Of a DNA stretch of 14,318 bases, positions 1-6,505 are shown one piece after another. Each line of letters opens with the position of its first letter. Position 1 is the stretch's first letter. Origin of the DNA: an uncultured Bacillus sp. (GTDB lineage Bacteria > Bacillota > Bacilli > Bacillales > Cytobacillaceae); NCBI GenBank assembly GCA_937902115.1, contig CALGSR010000415.1:1-14318 (forward strand), written 5' to 3'. Position numbers and translations under genes: made by a program. Below the pieces are notes generated by a model. The model was not told the origin of the DNA and made no database searches. It worked only from the letters and a program-made list of their open reading frames with translations.

Positions 1-1
1 G

Positions 2-1027
2 ACAGGGTTGATGCTGATTCGCGCTTACCATGAAGCGAATGGTGATACAGGCCGGACGAAAATCATTGTTCCAGATTCTGCCCATGGAACAAATCCTGCC
101 TCTGCTGTTGTCGCAGGCTTTGATGCCGTGACTGTTAAATCAAATGAGCAGGGATTAGTTGATCTTGAGGATTTGCGGAAAGTAGTTGGCAAGGATACGG
201 CCGCCTTGATGTTGACAAATCCAAATACTCTCGGGTTATTTGAGGAGCATATTCTTGAAATGGCTGATATCGTTCATAGCGCAGGAGGCAAGTTGTACTA
301 TGACGGCGCTAATTTAAATGCCGTAATGTCCAAGGCACGTCCCGGTGACATGGGATTTGATGTTGTTCACTTGAATTTGCATAAAACGTTTACCGGGCCG
401 CATGGTGGCGGAGGTCCCGGTTCCGGTCCTGTTGGAGTGAAGGCTGATATCATTCCATTCCTCCCAAAACCGGTGGTAGCGAAATCTGGTGAGCAATATG
501 TACTAGATTATGATCGCTCGCAGTCCATCGGTCGTGTGAAGCCTTATTACGGCAATTTCGGCATTAATGTAAGGGCTTATACGTATATCCGCTCAATGGG
601 TCCTGATGGCTTAAAAGCAGTAACGGAATATGCCGTGTTAAATGCCAATTATATGATGAGGAGACTTGCACCTTACTATGATCTGCCATTTGATCGGCAT
701 TGCAAGCATGAGTTTGTGTTAAGTGGAAAACGTCAGAAGAAATTAGGTGTCAGGACGCTTGATATTGCAAAAAGGTTGCTTGATTTCGGTTACCACCCGC
801 CGACAATTTATTTCCCGCTTAATGTGGAGGAGTGCATTATGATCGAACCGACGGAAACGGAATCAAAGGAAACGCTTGACAGCTTTATTGAGGCGATGAT
901 TCAAATCGCCAAGGAGGCGGAGGAAAATCCGGAAATCGTTCAAGAAGCGCCGCATTCCACTGTAATTGGCCGCCTTGATGAAACACTGGCTGCCCGCAAA
1001 CCGGTGCTGCGTTATCAAAAGCAGTGA
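2..1027 (+). CDS. gcvPB: Glycine dehydrogenase (decarboxylating) subunit 2, 3' part
   Basis: This is the C-terminal part of the PLP-dependent P-protein subunit of the glycine cleavage system. That subunit decarboxylates glycine and passes the aminomethyl group to the lipoyl arm of the H protein. The reading frame enters from the left window edge (T-G-L-M-L-I-R-A-Y-H-E), so roughly the first third of the usual ~490 residues lies outside; about 341 residues are visible. The PLP-binding lysine sits in the motif H-L-N-L-H-K-T-F (Lys codon 383-385), followed by the glycine-rich P-H-G-G-G-G-P-G-S-G-P-V-G loop. Upstream are the family motifs D-S-A-H-G-T-N-P-A-S and L-T-N-P-N-T-L-G-L-F-E. It ends at TGA 1025-1027, just before a long hairpin. 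It is intact as far as can be seen. gcvT and gcvPA would be expected upstream. Confidence 0.96.
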   Translation, partial: TGLMLIRAYHEANGDTGRTKIIVPDSAHGTNPASAVVAGFDAVTVKSNEQGLVDLEDLRKVVGKDTAALMLTNPNTLGLFEEHILEMADIVHSAGGKLYYDGANLNAVMSKARPGDMGFDVVHLNLHKTFTGPHGGGGPGSGPVGVKADIIPFLPKPVVAKSGEQYVLDYDRSQSIGRVKPYYGNFGINVRAYTYIRSMGPDGLKAVTEYAVLNANYMMRRLAPYYDLPFDRHCKHEFVLSGKRQKKLGVRTLDIAKRLLDFGYHPPTIYFPLNVEECIMIEPTETESKETLDSFIEAMIQIAKEAEENPEIVQEAPHSTVIGRLDETLAARKPVLRYQKQ

Positions 1028-1041
1028 AGGCAGAAGAAGTT

Positions 1042-1138
1042 AAATAGGCTGACCCAATGAAAAAGAGTGCCGTTCCTGCCGTTCTAAAGAGAACGGCAGG
1101 ATGCCAGGCGCTCACTCTAATGGGCAGCCTATTTCTTT
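1042..1138 (+). terminator. Long hairpin terminator after gcvPB
   Basis: This is a compound hairpin. The outer arms AAATAGGCTG (1042-1051) and CAGCCTATTT (1125-1134) pair perfectly and continue with CCCA/TGGG across a one-base bulge and AGAGTG/CACTCT (1064-1069 with 1113-1118). An inner 11-bp stem CCTGCCGTTCT/AGAACGGCAGG (1075-1085 with 1090-1100) is closed by the loop AAAG. The 3' side runs into TTTCTTTTC, so it can end transcription leaving gcvPB. It is unusually long and layered for a simple terminator. Confidence 0.7.
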
Positions 1139-1178
1139 TCTACTTATAAGAAAGTTAAGGTTTCTGAACTTTGACTAG

Positions 1179-1335
1179 TGTCTAGCTCCAGCGCCTAGCG
1201 ACTAGTGTACTTCACACTTCCTCCCTACGATAAGTCAACATCGAATCGCAAATTCGTGCTCTTCGTGTTTCCTTTATCTCAGTCCGGAGTGCTCCAGTCC
1301 ATACTCTGCTTTCGCAAGGCGCTTCCGCTTTTCTT
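1179..1335. repeat. Dispersed Bacillaceae-type intergenic repeat
   Basis: This non-coding segment starts with tgtctagctccagcgcctag and ends with ggcgcttccgcttttctt. The ends AGCGCC and GGCGCT are complementary, so the unit can fold back on itself. From general knowledge, segments with these two end motifs recur many times between genes in Bacillus-like genomes; their function is unknown. It fills the gap between the gcvPB hairpin and the stop codon of yqhL, which it touches. Only one copy is present in this window, so the repeat call rests on recognition of the motif, not on copies seen here. Confidence 0.6.
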
Positions 1336-1717
1336 ATTTCTTTGCTTTTATTTTACCGGTCCAGCCTTTAAAGCCGCCTTTTAAATGAGAAAGGTCTTTA
1401 TACCCTTTTCGGTGTAGAAGCTGCGCAGCGCGACCGCTTCTCATCCCGCTTTGGCAATATAGGTAAACAGGCTTGTCCGGGCGAATTTCCAAAAGACGTG
1501 CTTTCATTTGTGATAATGGAATATTTCTTGCTCCTAATATATGCCCGTTATCGAATTCATTTGGTTCGCGTACGTCAATGAGTTGTGCTTTACGGTAACC
1601 GGCAATGAATTCTTCTTCTGTTAAGGTTTTCACAATTTTCTTCTGATACAGCCATGTAAATAGGGTATAGATAAGGAATGCTGCAATTAAAATGAGAAGG
1701 AAATAAAGAGTCTCCAA
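1334..1717 (-). CDS. yqhL: Membrane-anchored rhodanese-like protein YqhL
   Basis: This is a single-domain rhodanese (sulfurtransferase fold) behind one N-terminal membrane segment. Residues 2-23 are hydrophobic (L-Y-F-L-L-I-L-I-A-A-F-L-I-Y) and are followed by a lysine-rich stop. The rhodanese domain covers about residues 34-125, with L-I-D-V-R-E-P-N-E-F (47-56), G-H-I-L-G-A-R-N-I-P (58-67) and the active-site loop Y-C-Q-S-G-M-R-S with Cys88. The start is TTG at 1717 (127 residues): AAAGGAGA (1725-1732 on the complement) lies 7 nt upstream, whereas the longer frame from 1750 would run through this ribosome binding site. It is transcribed against gcvPB and divergently from lipM. Its substrate is unknown. 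Persulfide carriage for sulfur metabolism is the family role, and a link to lipoate chemistry is only suggested by its neighbours. Confidence 0.92.
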   Translation of the reverse strand: METLYFLLILIAAFLIYTLFTWLYQKKIVKTLTEEEFIAGYRKAQLIDVREPNEFDNGHILGARNIPLSQMKARLLEIRPDKPVYLYCQSGMRSGRAAQLLHRKGYKDLSHLKGGFKGWTGKIKAKK

Positions 1718-1755
1718 AATAAATTCTCCTTTCGCGCTTAGATAAGCCAACTAAT

Positions 1756-1785
1756 ATTATATAAGTTATTTCTCATAAGAGTAAA
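1756..1785 (-). promoter_or_regulatory. Candidate sigma-A promoter of yqhL
   Basis: On the minus strand a perfect -10 box TATAAT (complement of 1756-1761) lies 18 nt downstream of TTTACT (complement of 1780-1785), a 4 of 6 match to TTGACA. A transcript from here would start near 1749, about 30 nt before the TTG start of yqhL. This is sequence match only. Confidence 0.45.
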
Positions 1786-1948
1786 GAGAATAAGAAAAAA
1801 ACTTTAGGAAGAAACTTACTTTGTTTTTTTAGTCATTTTTGTTAGACTATATTTTGTGTGAAATCAGATCACCTTTAAGGGTGAAGAATAAATTTGTCGC
1901 AATTCATAGAGTTTTCTCAAATTAACTTCAAGATTGAGGGCGATGAGA

Positions 1949-2782
1949 GTGAAGGAAACTTGGAGGTTTATTGACTCGGGAAATGGCTCGGCTGCTTTTA
2001 ATATGGCATTGGATGAAGCACTCTTGAATTGGCAGAGCAAGGGAGAAATCCCACCAGTAATCCGGTTTTATGGCTGGGATCCGGCAACCTTGTCGATTGG
2101 CTATTTTCAAAAAGTAGAAAAAGAAATTGATTTGGAGTCCGTAAAGAATCTGGGACTGGGATTTGTCCGGCGCCCAACCGGGGGCAGGGGTGTTCTTCAT
2201 GAACATGAACTTACATATAGTGTCATTGTATCAGAGGCCCATCCAAAGATGCCGCAAACGGTGATAGAGGCCTATCGTGTCATTTCCGAGGGGATTCTAA
2301 AAGGATTTCATCAACTTAGTTTAGAGGCTTATTTTGCCGTACCTAAAACAGCAGAGGAGCGAGAAGCGCTAAAAAGCCCACATTCCGCTGTCTGCTTTGA
2401 TGCCCCAAGCTGGTATGAGTTGGTCGTCGAAGGAAGGAAAGTGGCCGGCAGCGCCCAGACAAGGCAAAAAGGTGTGATTCTGCAGCACGGGTCAATTTTG
2501 CTTGATTTGGATGAGGACAAGCTGTTCAGTTTATTTAAATATCCCAATGAACGGGTCAAGGAACGAATGCAGAAGTCTTTTAAAAATAAAGCTGTAGCTA
2601 TTAATGACATTAGTCCAAGAAGGATTACACTTGAAGAGGCAAAAACCGCTTTTCAGAAAGGTTTTGCTGAAGGACTGGATATCCATTTGGAGCCATACGA
2701 GTTGTCAGAGGCTGAATTGGAGTATGTCCATCGTATCGCGAAAGAACGCTACGAGAGTAAGGAATGGAATTTTATGAGATAA
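1949..2782 (+). CDS. lipM: Octanoyl-[GcvH]:protein N-octanoyltransferase LipM
   Basis: This enzyme transfers octanoate from acyl carrier protein to the glycine cleavage H protein, the first step of lipoate assembly in Bacillus. It is a member of the biotin/lipoate ligase-like fold. Visible motifs are K-E-T-W-R-F-I-D-S-G at the N-terminus, F-V-R-R-P-T-G-G-R-G-V-L-H, the catalytic cysteine in S-A-V-C-F-D-A-P-S-W (Cys149 from the GTG start), and the lysine of G-R-K-V-A-G-S-A-Q-T-R. Length is 277 residues against 278 in B. subtilis. GTG at 1949 is chosen because GAGGG (1936-1940) lies 8 nt upstream; ATG at 1943 (279 residues) is the alternative but is only 2 nt from that site. Proximity to gcvPB fits, since GcvH is its acceptor. 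Confidence 0.95.
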   Translation: MKETWRFIDSGNGSAAFNMALDEALLNWQSKGEIPPVIRFYGWDPATLSIGYFQKVEKEIDLESVKNLGLGFVRRPTGGRGVLHEHELTYSVIVSEAHPKMPQTVIEAYRVISEGILKGFHQLSLEAYFAVPKTAEEREALKSPHSAVCFDAPSWYELVVEGRKVAGSAQTRQKGVILQHGSILLDLDEDKLFSLFKYPNERVKERMQKSFKNKAVAINDISPRRITLEEAKTAFQKGFAEGLDIHLEPYELSEAELEYVHRIAKERYESKEWNFMR

Positions 2783-2784
2783 GC

Positions 2785-2816
2785 AGGACTTTGCAGTATT
2801 TGCATAGTCCTTTTAT
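2785..2816 (+). terminator. Terminator after lipM
   Basis: AGGACT (2785-2790) pairs with AGTCCT (2806-2811), with an inner TGCA/TGCA pairing, followed by TTTTAT. It begins three bases after the lipM stop. The next ~120 bp (2817-2939) are AT-rich and show no gene or clear signal. Confidence 0.65.
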
Positions 2817-2939
2817 ATGAAATTAGGCCACTTCTTTTTAGTGAAAAGTGCAAGTCTTGAAAAATAGCGAAATTTAGCAATTATGGTTGTTATTCCGTTC
2901 TTATCTCTATTATTCTCTTAATTTTAGTTTATTTTGCGT

Positions 2940-2970
2940 TTGACAAATAGAGAATGATTCGTTCCAAAAT
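2940..2970 (+). promoter_or_regulatory. Possible promoter upstream of nrdJ
   Basis: A perfect -35 hexamer TTGACA (2940-2945) is followed after 19 nt by CAAAAT (2965-2970), a 4 of 6 match to a -10 box that runs into the first NrdR-like box. The spacing is long and the -10 is weak, so the assignment is tentative. The overlap with the repressor-type site would make regulatory sense. Confidence 0.35.
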
Positions 2971-3017
2971 CAATATGTTGTGTCGATTTTAATAATTATA
3001 ACACAACATATTGATTT
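2967..3017. promoter_or_regulatory. Paired NrdR-like operator (17-bp inverted repeat) upstream of nrdJ
   Basis: The arms 2967-2983 and 3001-3017 are perfect reverse complements of 17 bp separated by 17 bp. The right arm contains ACACAACATATTGATT, which agrees with about 13 of 16 positions of the NrdR box consensus (ACACWATATATWGTGT). The left arm is the same box in reverse. The two boxes start 33 bp apart, about three helical turns, which is the arrangement known for NrdR, the nucleotide-sensing repressor of ribonucleotide reductase genes. The site lies 109 bp before the nrdJ ATG. The nrdR gene is not in this window, so the regulator is inferred. Confidence 0.75.
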
Positions 3018-3125
3018 AATTGTTTTGGTGTGGTAACTTAAAATTACTGAATTTGAAAAGACAAATAAGTTTTCTATTAGAACAACATAGAGCTTACATG
3101 AAGACTATTTGAAGGAGTTGTATAT

Positions 3126-4565
3126 ATGTCGGTTGTGTTAGGACAAAAATTAAATATGAATTTGCAACGCTTAAATAAGGACATCGAACTTTTTCCACAG
3201 GTATTCCCTGTTACTCCAGATATGAAAATCACCCACAAAGGGGTCTCTCGTCTAGTCATGCTTGACCGTTACACCTTTAAGGATACGGAAAAAACAACTT
3301 TGGCGAGCGGAGACTTTGTCGTTTTAACGATTAAAGAGGATCCAAAATTCCCGGCCCGCGGACTTGGTTTCATTTTAGAAGTTAACTGGGAAAAGAAATT
3401 TGCGAAAGTGTTAATAGAGGAAGAATTCCGCGCATCGTTAGACGAGCCAGAGGAAAGAAAGACGGGTGTCATCCAACGTCCATTGGATGTCATCGAAAAG
3501 CCTTTGGAGATTTACTATGAGCAAATTGCGAAACGGAATGCCTGGGGCCTTGCTTCTGTAGAAGAAACGGAAGAAAAACGCCAGGAATGGTTTGAGAAGT
3601 TCTATCAGGAGCTTGTGAGCCTGAACTTTATTCCGGCAGGACGTGTGCTTTACGGAGCGGGTGCTGATACGGATGTCACGTATTTTAACTGTTATGTGAT
3701 GCCGTATATACAGGATTCCCGAGAAGGAATATCCGAACACCGCAAACAGGTGATGGAAATTATGAGCCGCGGCGGCGGTGTCGGCACAAACGGTTCAACC
3801 CTACGCCCACGCAACACACTGGCTAAAGGAGTAAACGGCAAATCATCTGGTTCTGTATCATGGCTTGATGATATTGCGAAATTAACTCACTTAGTTGAGC
3901 AGGGCGGGTCGCGCAGGGGGGCCCAGATGATTATGCTGGCTGACTGGCATCCTGATATCATTGAATTTATCATTGCAAAAATGCAAAACCCGCGTATTTT
4001 ACGCTTCTTGATTGATAGCACTGAGGATGAAAAAATTAAAAAACTTGCAAAAGACAAGCTGAAATTCACTCCATTAACGGAGCAGGAAAAAGCGATGTAT
4101 CAAGGAATTATCAATTACAAAAGTATTCCTGGATACGGCGGCTTCAGTGAAGAGATCATTGCACATGCTGAAGAAACATTGGCAACAGGCGGAACATTCT
4201 CTGTTCATAACTCAGAATTTTTAACAGGAGCAAACATTTCTATCTGTTTAACGAAGGAATTCATGGAAGCTGTTGAAAATGATGCAGAATACGAGCTTCG
4301 CTTCCCGGATGTAGAAGGCTATAGTGCGGAAGAAATGAAAATTTATAATGAAGAATGGCATAAAGTCGGTGATGTACGCGAATGGGAAAAAATGGGCAAC
4401 AAAATCCGTACGTATAAGAAAATCCGTGCCAAAGAGCTGTGGAACTTAATTAACATCTGCGCGACGTACTCGGCAGAGCCGGGAATTTTCTTCATTGATA
4501 ATGCAAACGACATGACGAATGCGAAAGCATACGGTCAAAAGGTTGTGGCAACGAATCCGTGTGGT
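3126..4565 (+). CDS. nrdJ: Class II (B12-dependent) ribonucleotide reductase, exon 1
   Basis: This is the N-terminal 480 residues of an adenosylcobalamin-dependent ribonucleotide reductase, the cytosolic enzyme that turns ribonucleotides into deoxyribonucleotides. The ATG at 3126 has AAGGAG 8 nt upstream. Residues 1-115 are an N-terminal extension typical of the Bacillus enzymes. The reductase barrel follows, with T-Y-F-N-C-Y-V (Cys189, expected first cysteine of the substrate-reducing pair), G-G-G-V-G-T-N-G-S-T-L-R-P and S-R-R-G-A-Q-M. It ends in V-V-A-T-N-P-C-G, where Asn477 and Cys479 (thiyl radical site) are part of the catalytic Asn-x-Cys-x-Glu motif. The matching Glu comes from exon 2. 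Unspliced RNA would read Arg-Ala-Ala and stop at 4575-4577. The whole gene spans 3126-6267 in three exons, and exon 2 carries a frame break. No second reductase subunit is encoded nearby, as expected for class II. Confidence 0.93.
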
Positions 4566-4818
4566 AGAGCAGCTTGATTTGCCTCACGTTAAAAACTGCG
4601 GAATGAAGCGGGAAGGCTGAGATTGCTAATCCGAACCGAAGGCTGGAGGTAATACTTCAGTCAGGGGCAACGCATAGATCGTGAACCTGTTAATAACAGA
4701 ATATAATCGATCCACGAGGCCGCAGCACTAATATCTATTAGTGAAAAGGTATGCTGACCTTACACGAATAACAAGTGTAAGAATCAAGGAATAAAAAGTC
4801 CTTGAGATAACAAAAGTG
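4566..4818 (+). ncRNA. Group I self-splicing intron 1 in nrdJ (253 nt, no endonuclease)
   Basis: Exon 1 ends in U (4565) and the intron ends in G (4818), as group I introns require, and removal joins N-P-C-G to E-Q-P-L in frame. P1: CGTGTGGT of the exon (4558-4565) pairs with GCCTCACG (4581-4588), with one mismatch and the U.G wobble at the splice site. P3: CTGCGG (4596-4601) with CCGCAG (4720-4725). P6: GGCTGGAG (4641-4648) with CTTCAGTC (4655-4662). P7: GCATA (4672-4676) with TATGC (4750-4754). P8: CACTAAT/ATTAGTG (4726-4743). Extra hairpins between P7 and P3' (CTGTT/AACAG 4687-4699; GATCG/CGATC) suggest subgroup IA. P9-type hairpins are at 4759-4781 and 4784-4805. P4 is less clear. No open reading frame for a homing endonuclease fits inside. 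Confidence 0.87.
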
Positions 4819-5308
4819 GAACAACCTCTCGCACCATTTAGTGTGTGTAATTTAGCAGCTGTTAACTTAGCTGAAATGGCTGATAAAGAAACAAAAACAG
4901 TTAATTATGAAAAACTAAAAAGAACAGTTGAAGTTGGCGTGCGCATGCAGGATAATGTGATCAATGCAACTCCATACTTCCTTGAAGAAAATAAAAAGCA
5001 GGCACTTGGCGAGCGCCGTGTTGGTCTTGGAGTTATGGGATTACATGACCTGTTAATCTACTGCGAGACAGAATACGGTACAGAAGAAGGAAATAAACTC
5101 GTCGATAAAGTATTTGAAACAATGGCAACAACTGCTTACCGTACATCTGTTGAACTTGCGAAAGAGAACCGCTGAAAGAGATGAGGATACAAACCGTCTT
5201 CGTCAGGCCTTTATTGATACAGGCTATATGAAGAAAATGCCAGAAGATATTAGAGAATCGATTCTTGAACATGGTATTCGCAATTCCCATTTACTGACAG
5301 TTGCACCT
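4819..5308 (+). CDS. nrdJ: nrdJ exon 2, interrupted by a frame break
   Basis: This middle exon begins E-Q-P-L-A-P-F-S-V-C-N-L and supplies the catalytic Glu481 and the cysteine expected to be the second of the redox pair (S-V-C-N-L). The frame from 4819 is good family sequence up to A-Y-R-T-S-V-E-L-A-K-E (codon ending 5166) and then hits TGA at 5173-5175. Family-like sequence resumes one frame over with D-E-D-T-N-R-L-R-Q-A-F-I-D-T-G-Y (from 5180) and runs to L-L-T-V-A-P (5308), where intron 2 begins. The exon is 490 nt, one more than a multiple of three, so no choice within it gives an open frame. Related enzymes, as recalled, carry about 11 residues (K-G-S-F-P-F-L-like) between A-K-E and D-E-D where only 13 nt remain, so about 20 nt seem deleted. 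As written the full protein cannot be made. Confidence 0.85.
5160..5180 (+). other. Frame break in nrdJ exon 2
   Basis: This is the point where the reading frame of nrdJ shifts by +1. The heptamer GAAAGAG occurs at 5160-5166 and again at 5174-5180, bracketing the break, so slippage or recombination between short repeats could have produced a deletion. The in-frame stop TGA is at 5173-5175. A sequencing or assembly error is the main alternative. Confidence 0.8.
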
Positions 5309-5655
5309 AAATAATTTGGGCTTTTGTGTGGCGACACATAATCGAAACCTCTTTAATTGCTGGGACACCCTAAAGCTGTTTCAACCACAACGTAATTGGC
5401 AACAATAAGCGTGATGGTTCAAAAATGAAACAGATGTAACAATGGGCAATCAGCAGGCAAGTTGCCTTATCTCTTACAACTAATGATAAGGTAAAAGCTT
5501 CAACGACTAGAGCGGCGGCTCGTACCTCGTAAGTGATGGACGAGGGAAATAGGAGGGCACTCATCTTGAGTGTTTGATATAGTCTATCCTTGTGTGAAAA
5601 CACAAGCAGCTCATATGGGCGGTATAAAGAGTAGCGTCTTTATGCGAATAAAGAG
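5309..5655 (+). ncRNA. Group I self-splicing intron 2 in nrdJ (347 nt, no endonuclease)
   Basis: The intron follows U5308 and ends in G5655; splicing joins A-P to T-G-S-T-G-T-M in frame. P1 is a clean hairpin CCTAAA/TTTGGG (5306-5320) with the U.G pair at the splice site. P2: TGTGT/ACACA (5325-5338). P3: CCTC (5348-5351) with GAGG (5553-5556). P4: TGCTG (5358-5362) with CAGCA (5451-5455). P5: CCC (5368-5370) with GGG (5444-5446), extended by CTGTTTC/GAAACAG. P6: GGCA/TGCC (5456-5466). P7: GACTA (5505-5509) with TAGTC (5580-5584). P8: CACTC/GAGTG (5558-5572). P9: CTTGTGT/ACACAAG (5589-5606). The words GGGCAATCAGCAGG and GATATAGTC are textbook group I core elements. CCTCGT/ACGAGG (5525-5545) between P7 and P3' points to subgroup IA. 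Without splicing, translation stops at TAA 5312-5314. Confidence 0.93.
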
Positions 5656-6267
5656 ACAGGATCCACAGGTACAATGGTGGGAGTTTCAACAGGTTTAGAG
5701 CCTTACTTCTCCTTCTCTTATTTCAGAAGTGGAAGATTAGGTAAATTTATTGAAGTGAAAGCAGATATTGTTCAAGAATATTTAGATGCACATCCAGAAG
5801 CAGATCCGGAAAATCTACCTCATTGGTTTATTGCAGCGATGGAACTTGAGCCGGAAGCACATGCGGATACACAATGTGTAATCCAGCGCTGGATTGATAG
5901 CTCAATCAGCAAGACGGTTAATGCGCCGAAAGGCTACAGTGTTGAACAGGTTGAAAAGGTATATCAACGCTTATACCATGGTGGAGCAAAAGGCGGAACG
6001 GTTTATGTTGATGGTTCCCGTGACTCACAGGTACTTACGTTGAAAGCAGAGGAAAACAGCATTGATGATAAGCCACTGCAAAAACGAAAAACACCTGAAC
6101 CACATGTGGTCCTAATCGATACAATCAATGACCTTCGTTCAACATCTGTAACAATTGGTTCAGAAGTTGGCGATACATGTCCGGTTTGCCGTCAAGGAAC
6201 AGTTGAAGAAATCGGCGGCTGTAACACTTGTACAAACTGTAATGCACAATTGAAGTGTGGTTTGTAA
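5656..6267 (+). CDS. nrdJ: nrdJ exon 3 (C-terminal part of class II ribonucleotide reductase)
   Basis: These 203 codons complete the reductase. They begin T-G-S-T-G-T-M-V-G-V, the rest of the phosphate-binding A-P-T-G-S loop, and continue with S-T-G-L-E-P-Y-F-S-F-S-Y and I-S-K-T-V-N-A-P. The C-terminal tail is cysteine-rich (T-C-P-V-C, C-N-T-C-T-N-C, K-C-G-L), as in Bacillus class II enzymes, where such cysteines are thought to bind zinc or shuttle reducing equivalents to the active site. The first ATG in this exon is at 5674, but it is an internal methionine and there is no ribosome binding site before it. Exon 3 is therefore not an independent gene. It ends at TAA 6265-6267, followed by a terminator. 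Confidence 0.93.
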   Translation, partial: TGSTGTMVGVSTGLEPYFSFSYFRSGRLGKFIEVKADIVQEYLDAHPEADPENLPHWFIAAMELEPEAHADTQCVIQRWIDSSISKTVNAPKGYSVEQVEKVYQRLYHGGAKGGTVYVDGSRDSQVLTLKAEENSIDDKPLQKRKTPEPHVVLIDTINDLRSTSVTIGSEVGDTCPVCRQGTVEEIGGCNTCTNCNAQLKCGL

Positions 6268-6298
6268 TCTAACTTTAATATGGAAGAGAACTTTTTAA

Positions 6299-6334
6299 GG
6301 GAATCGGCGAATAATAGGCTGATTCCTTTTTTTG
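6299..6334 (+). terminator. Rho-independent terminator after nrdJ
   Basis: GGAATCGGC (6300-6308) pairs with GCTGATTCC (6318-6326, one G.U) over a short AT loop and is followed directly by seven Ts. The following 170 bp up to yqhO show no gene. Confidence 0.88.
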
Positions 6335-6505
6335 ATCGACAAAAGGTCTTTCATAAAAATATCACACTAGCATTATTCAGAATCAATCATCCATCATACA
6401 AACAAAATATCCCTGTCCTATTATCTTTTTCATTGTCCAACGTACTATTTGATTCACTTCCCGCTTAAACATGAATCATAGAACACTTCGTTAGGGGTGG
6501 CAGCT

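Noticed and set aside
2783..3125. Cobalamin riboswitch upstream of the B12-dependent reductase
   Set aside because: I looked for the B12-box and the conserved core, but the gap is AT-rich and holds only the lipM terminator and the NrdR-like repeat.
4612..4700. Words resembling a thiamine pyrophosphate riboswitch (GGCTGAGA, GAACCTG) inside nrdJ
   Set aside because: The rest of the riboswitch consensus is missing, and the same bases are explained by the P5-P7 part of the group I intron that is removed from the coding sequence.
4566..5655. Inteins or homing endonuclease genes in nrdJ
   Set aside because: Both insertions contain stop codons in frame with the reductase and carry RNA pairing elements; no frame inside shows LAGLIDADG, GIY-YIG or HNH motifs.
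5114..6267. Separate genes in place of nrdJ exons (starts at 5114 and 5674)
   Set aside because: Neither start has a ribosome binding site, and the translated pieces are internal parts of one reductase that join exactly at the intron ends.
6280..6468. 62-codon open frame after nrdJ
   Set aside because: It runs through the nrdJ terminator hairpin and T-run, has no ribosome binding site and shows no protein-like composition.
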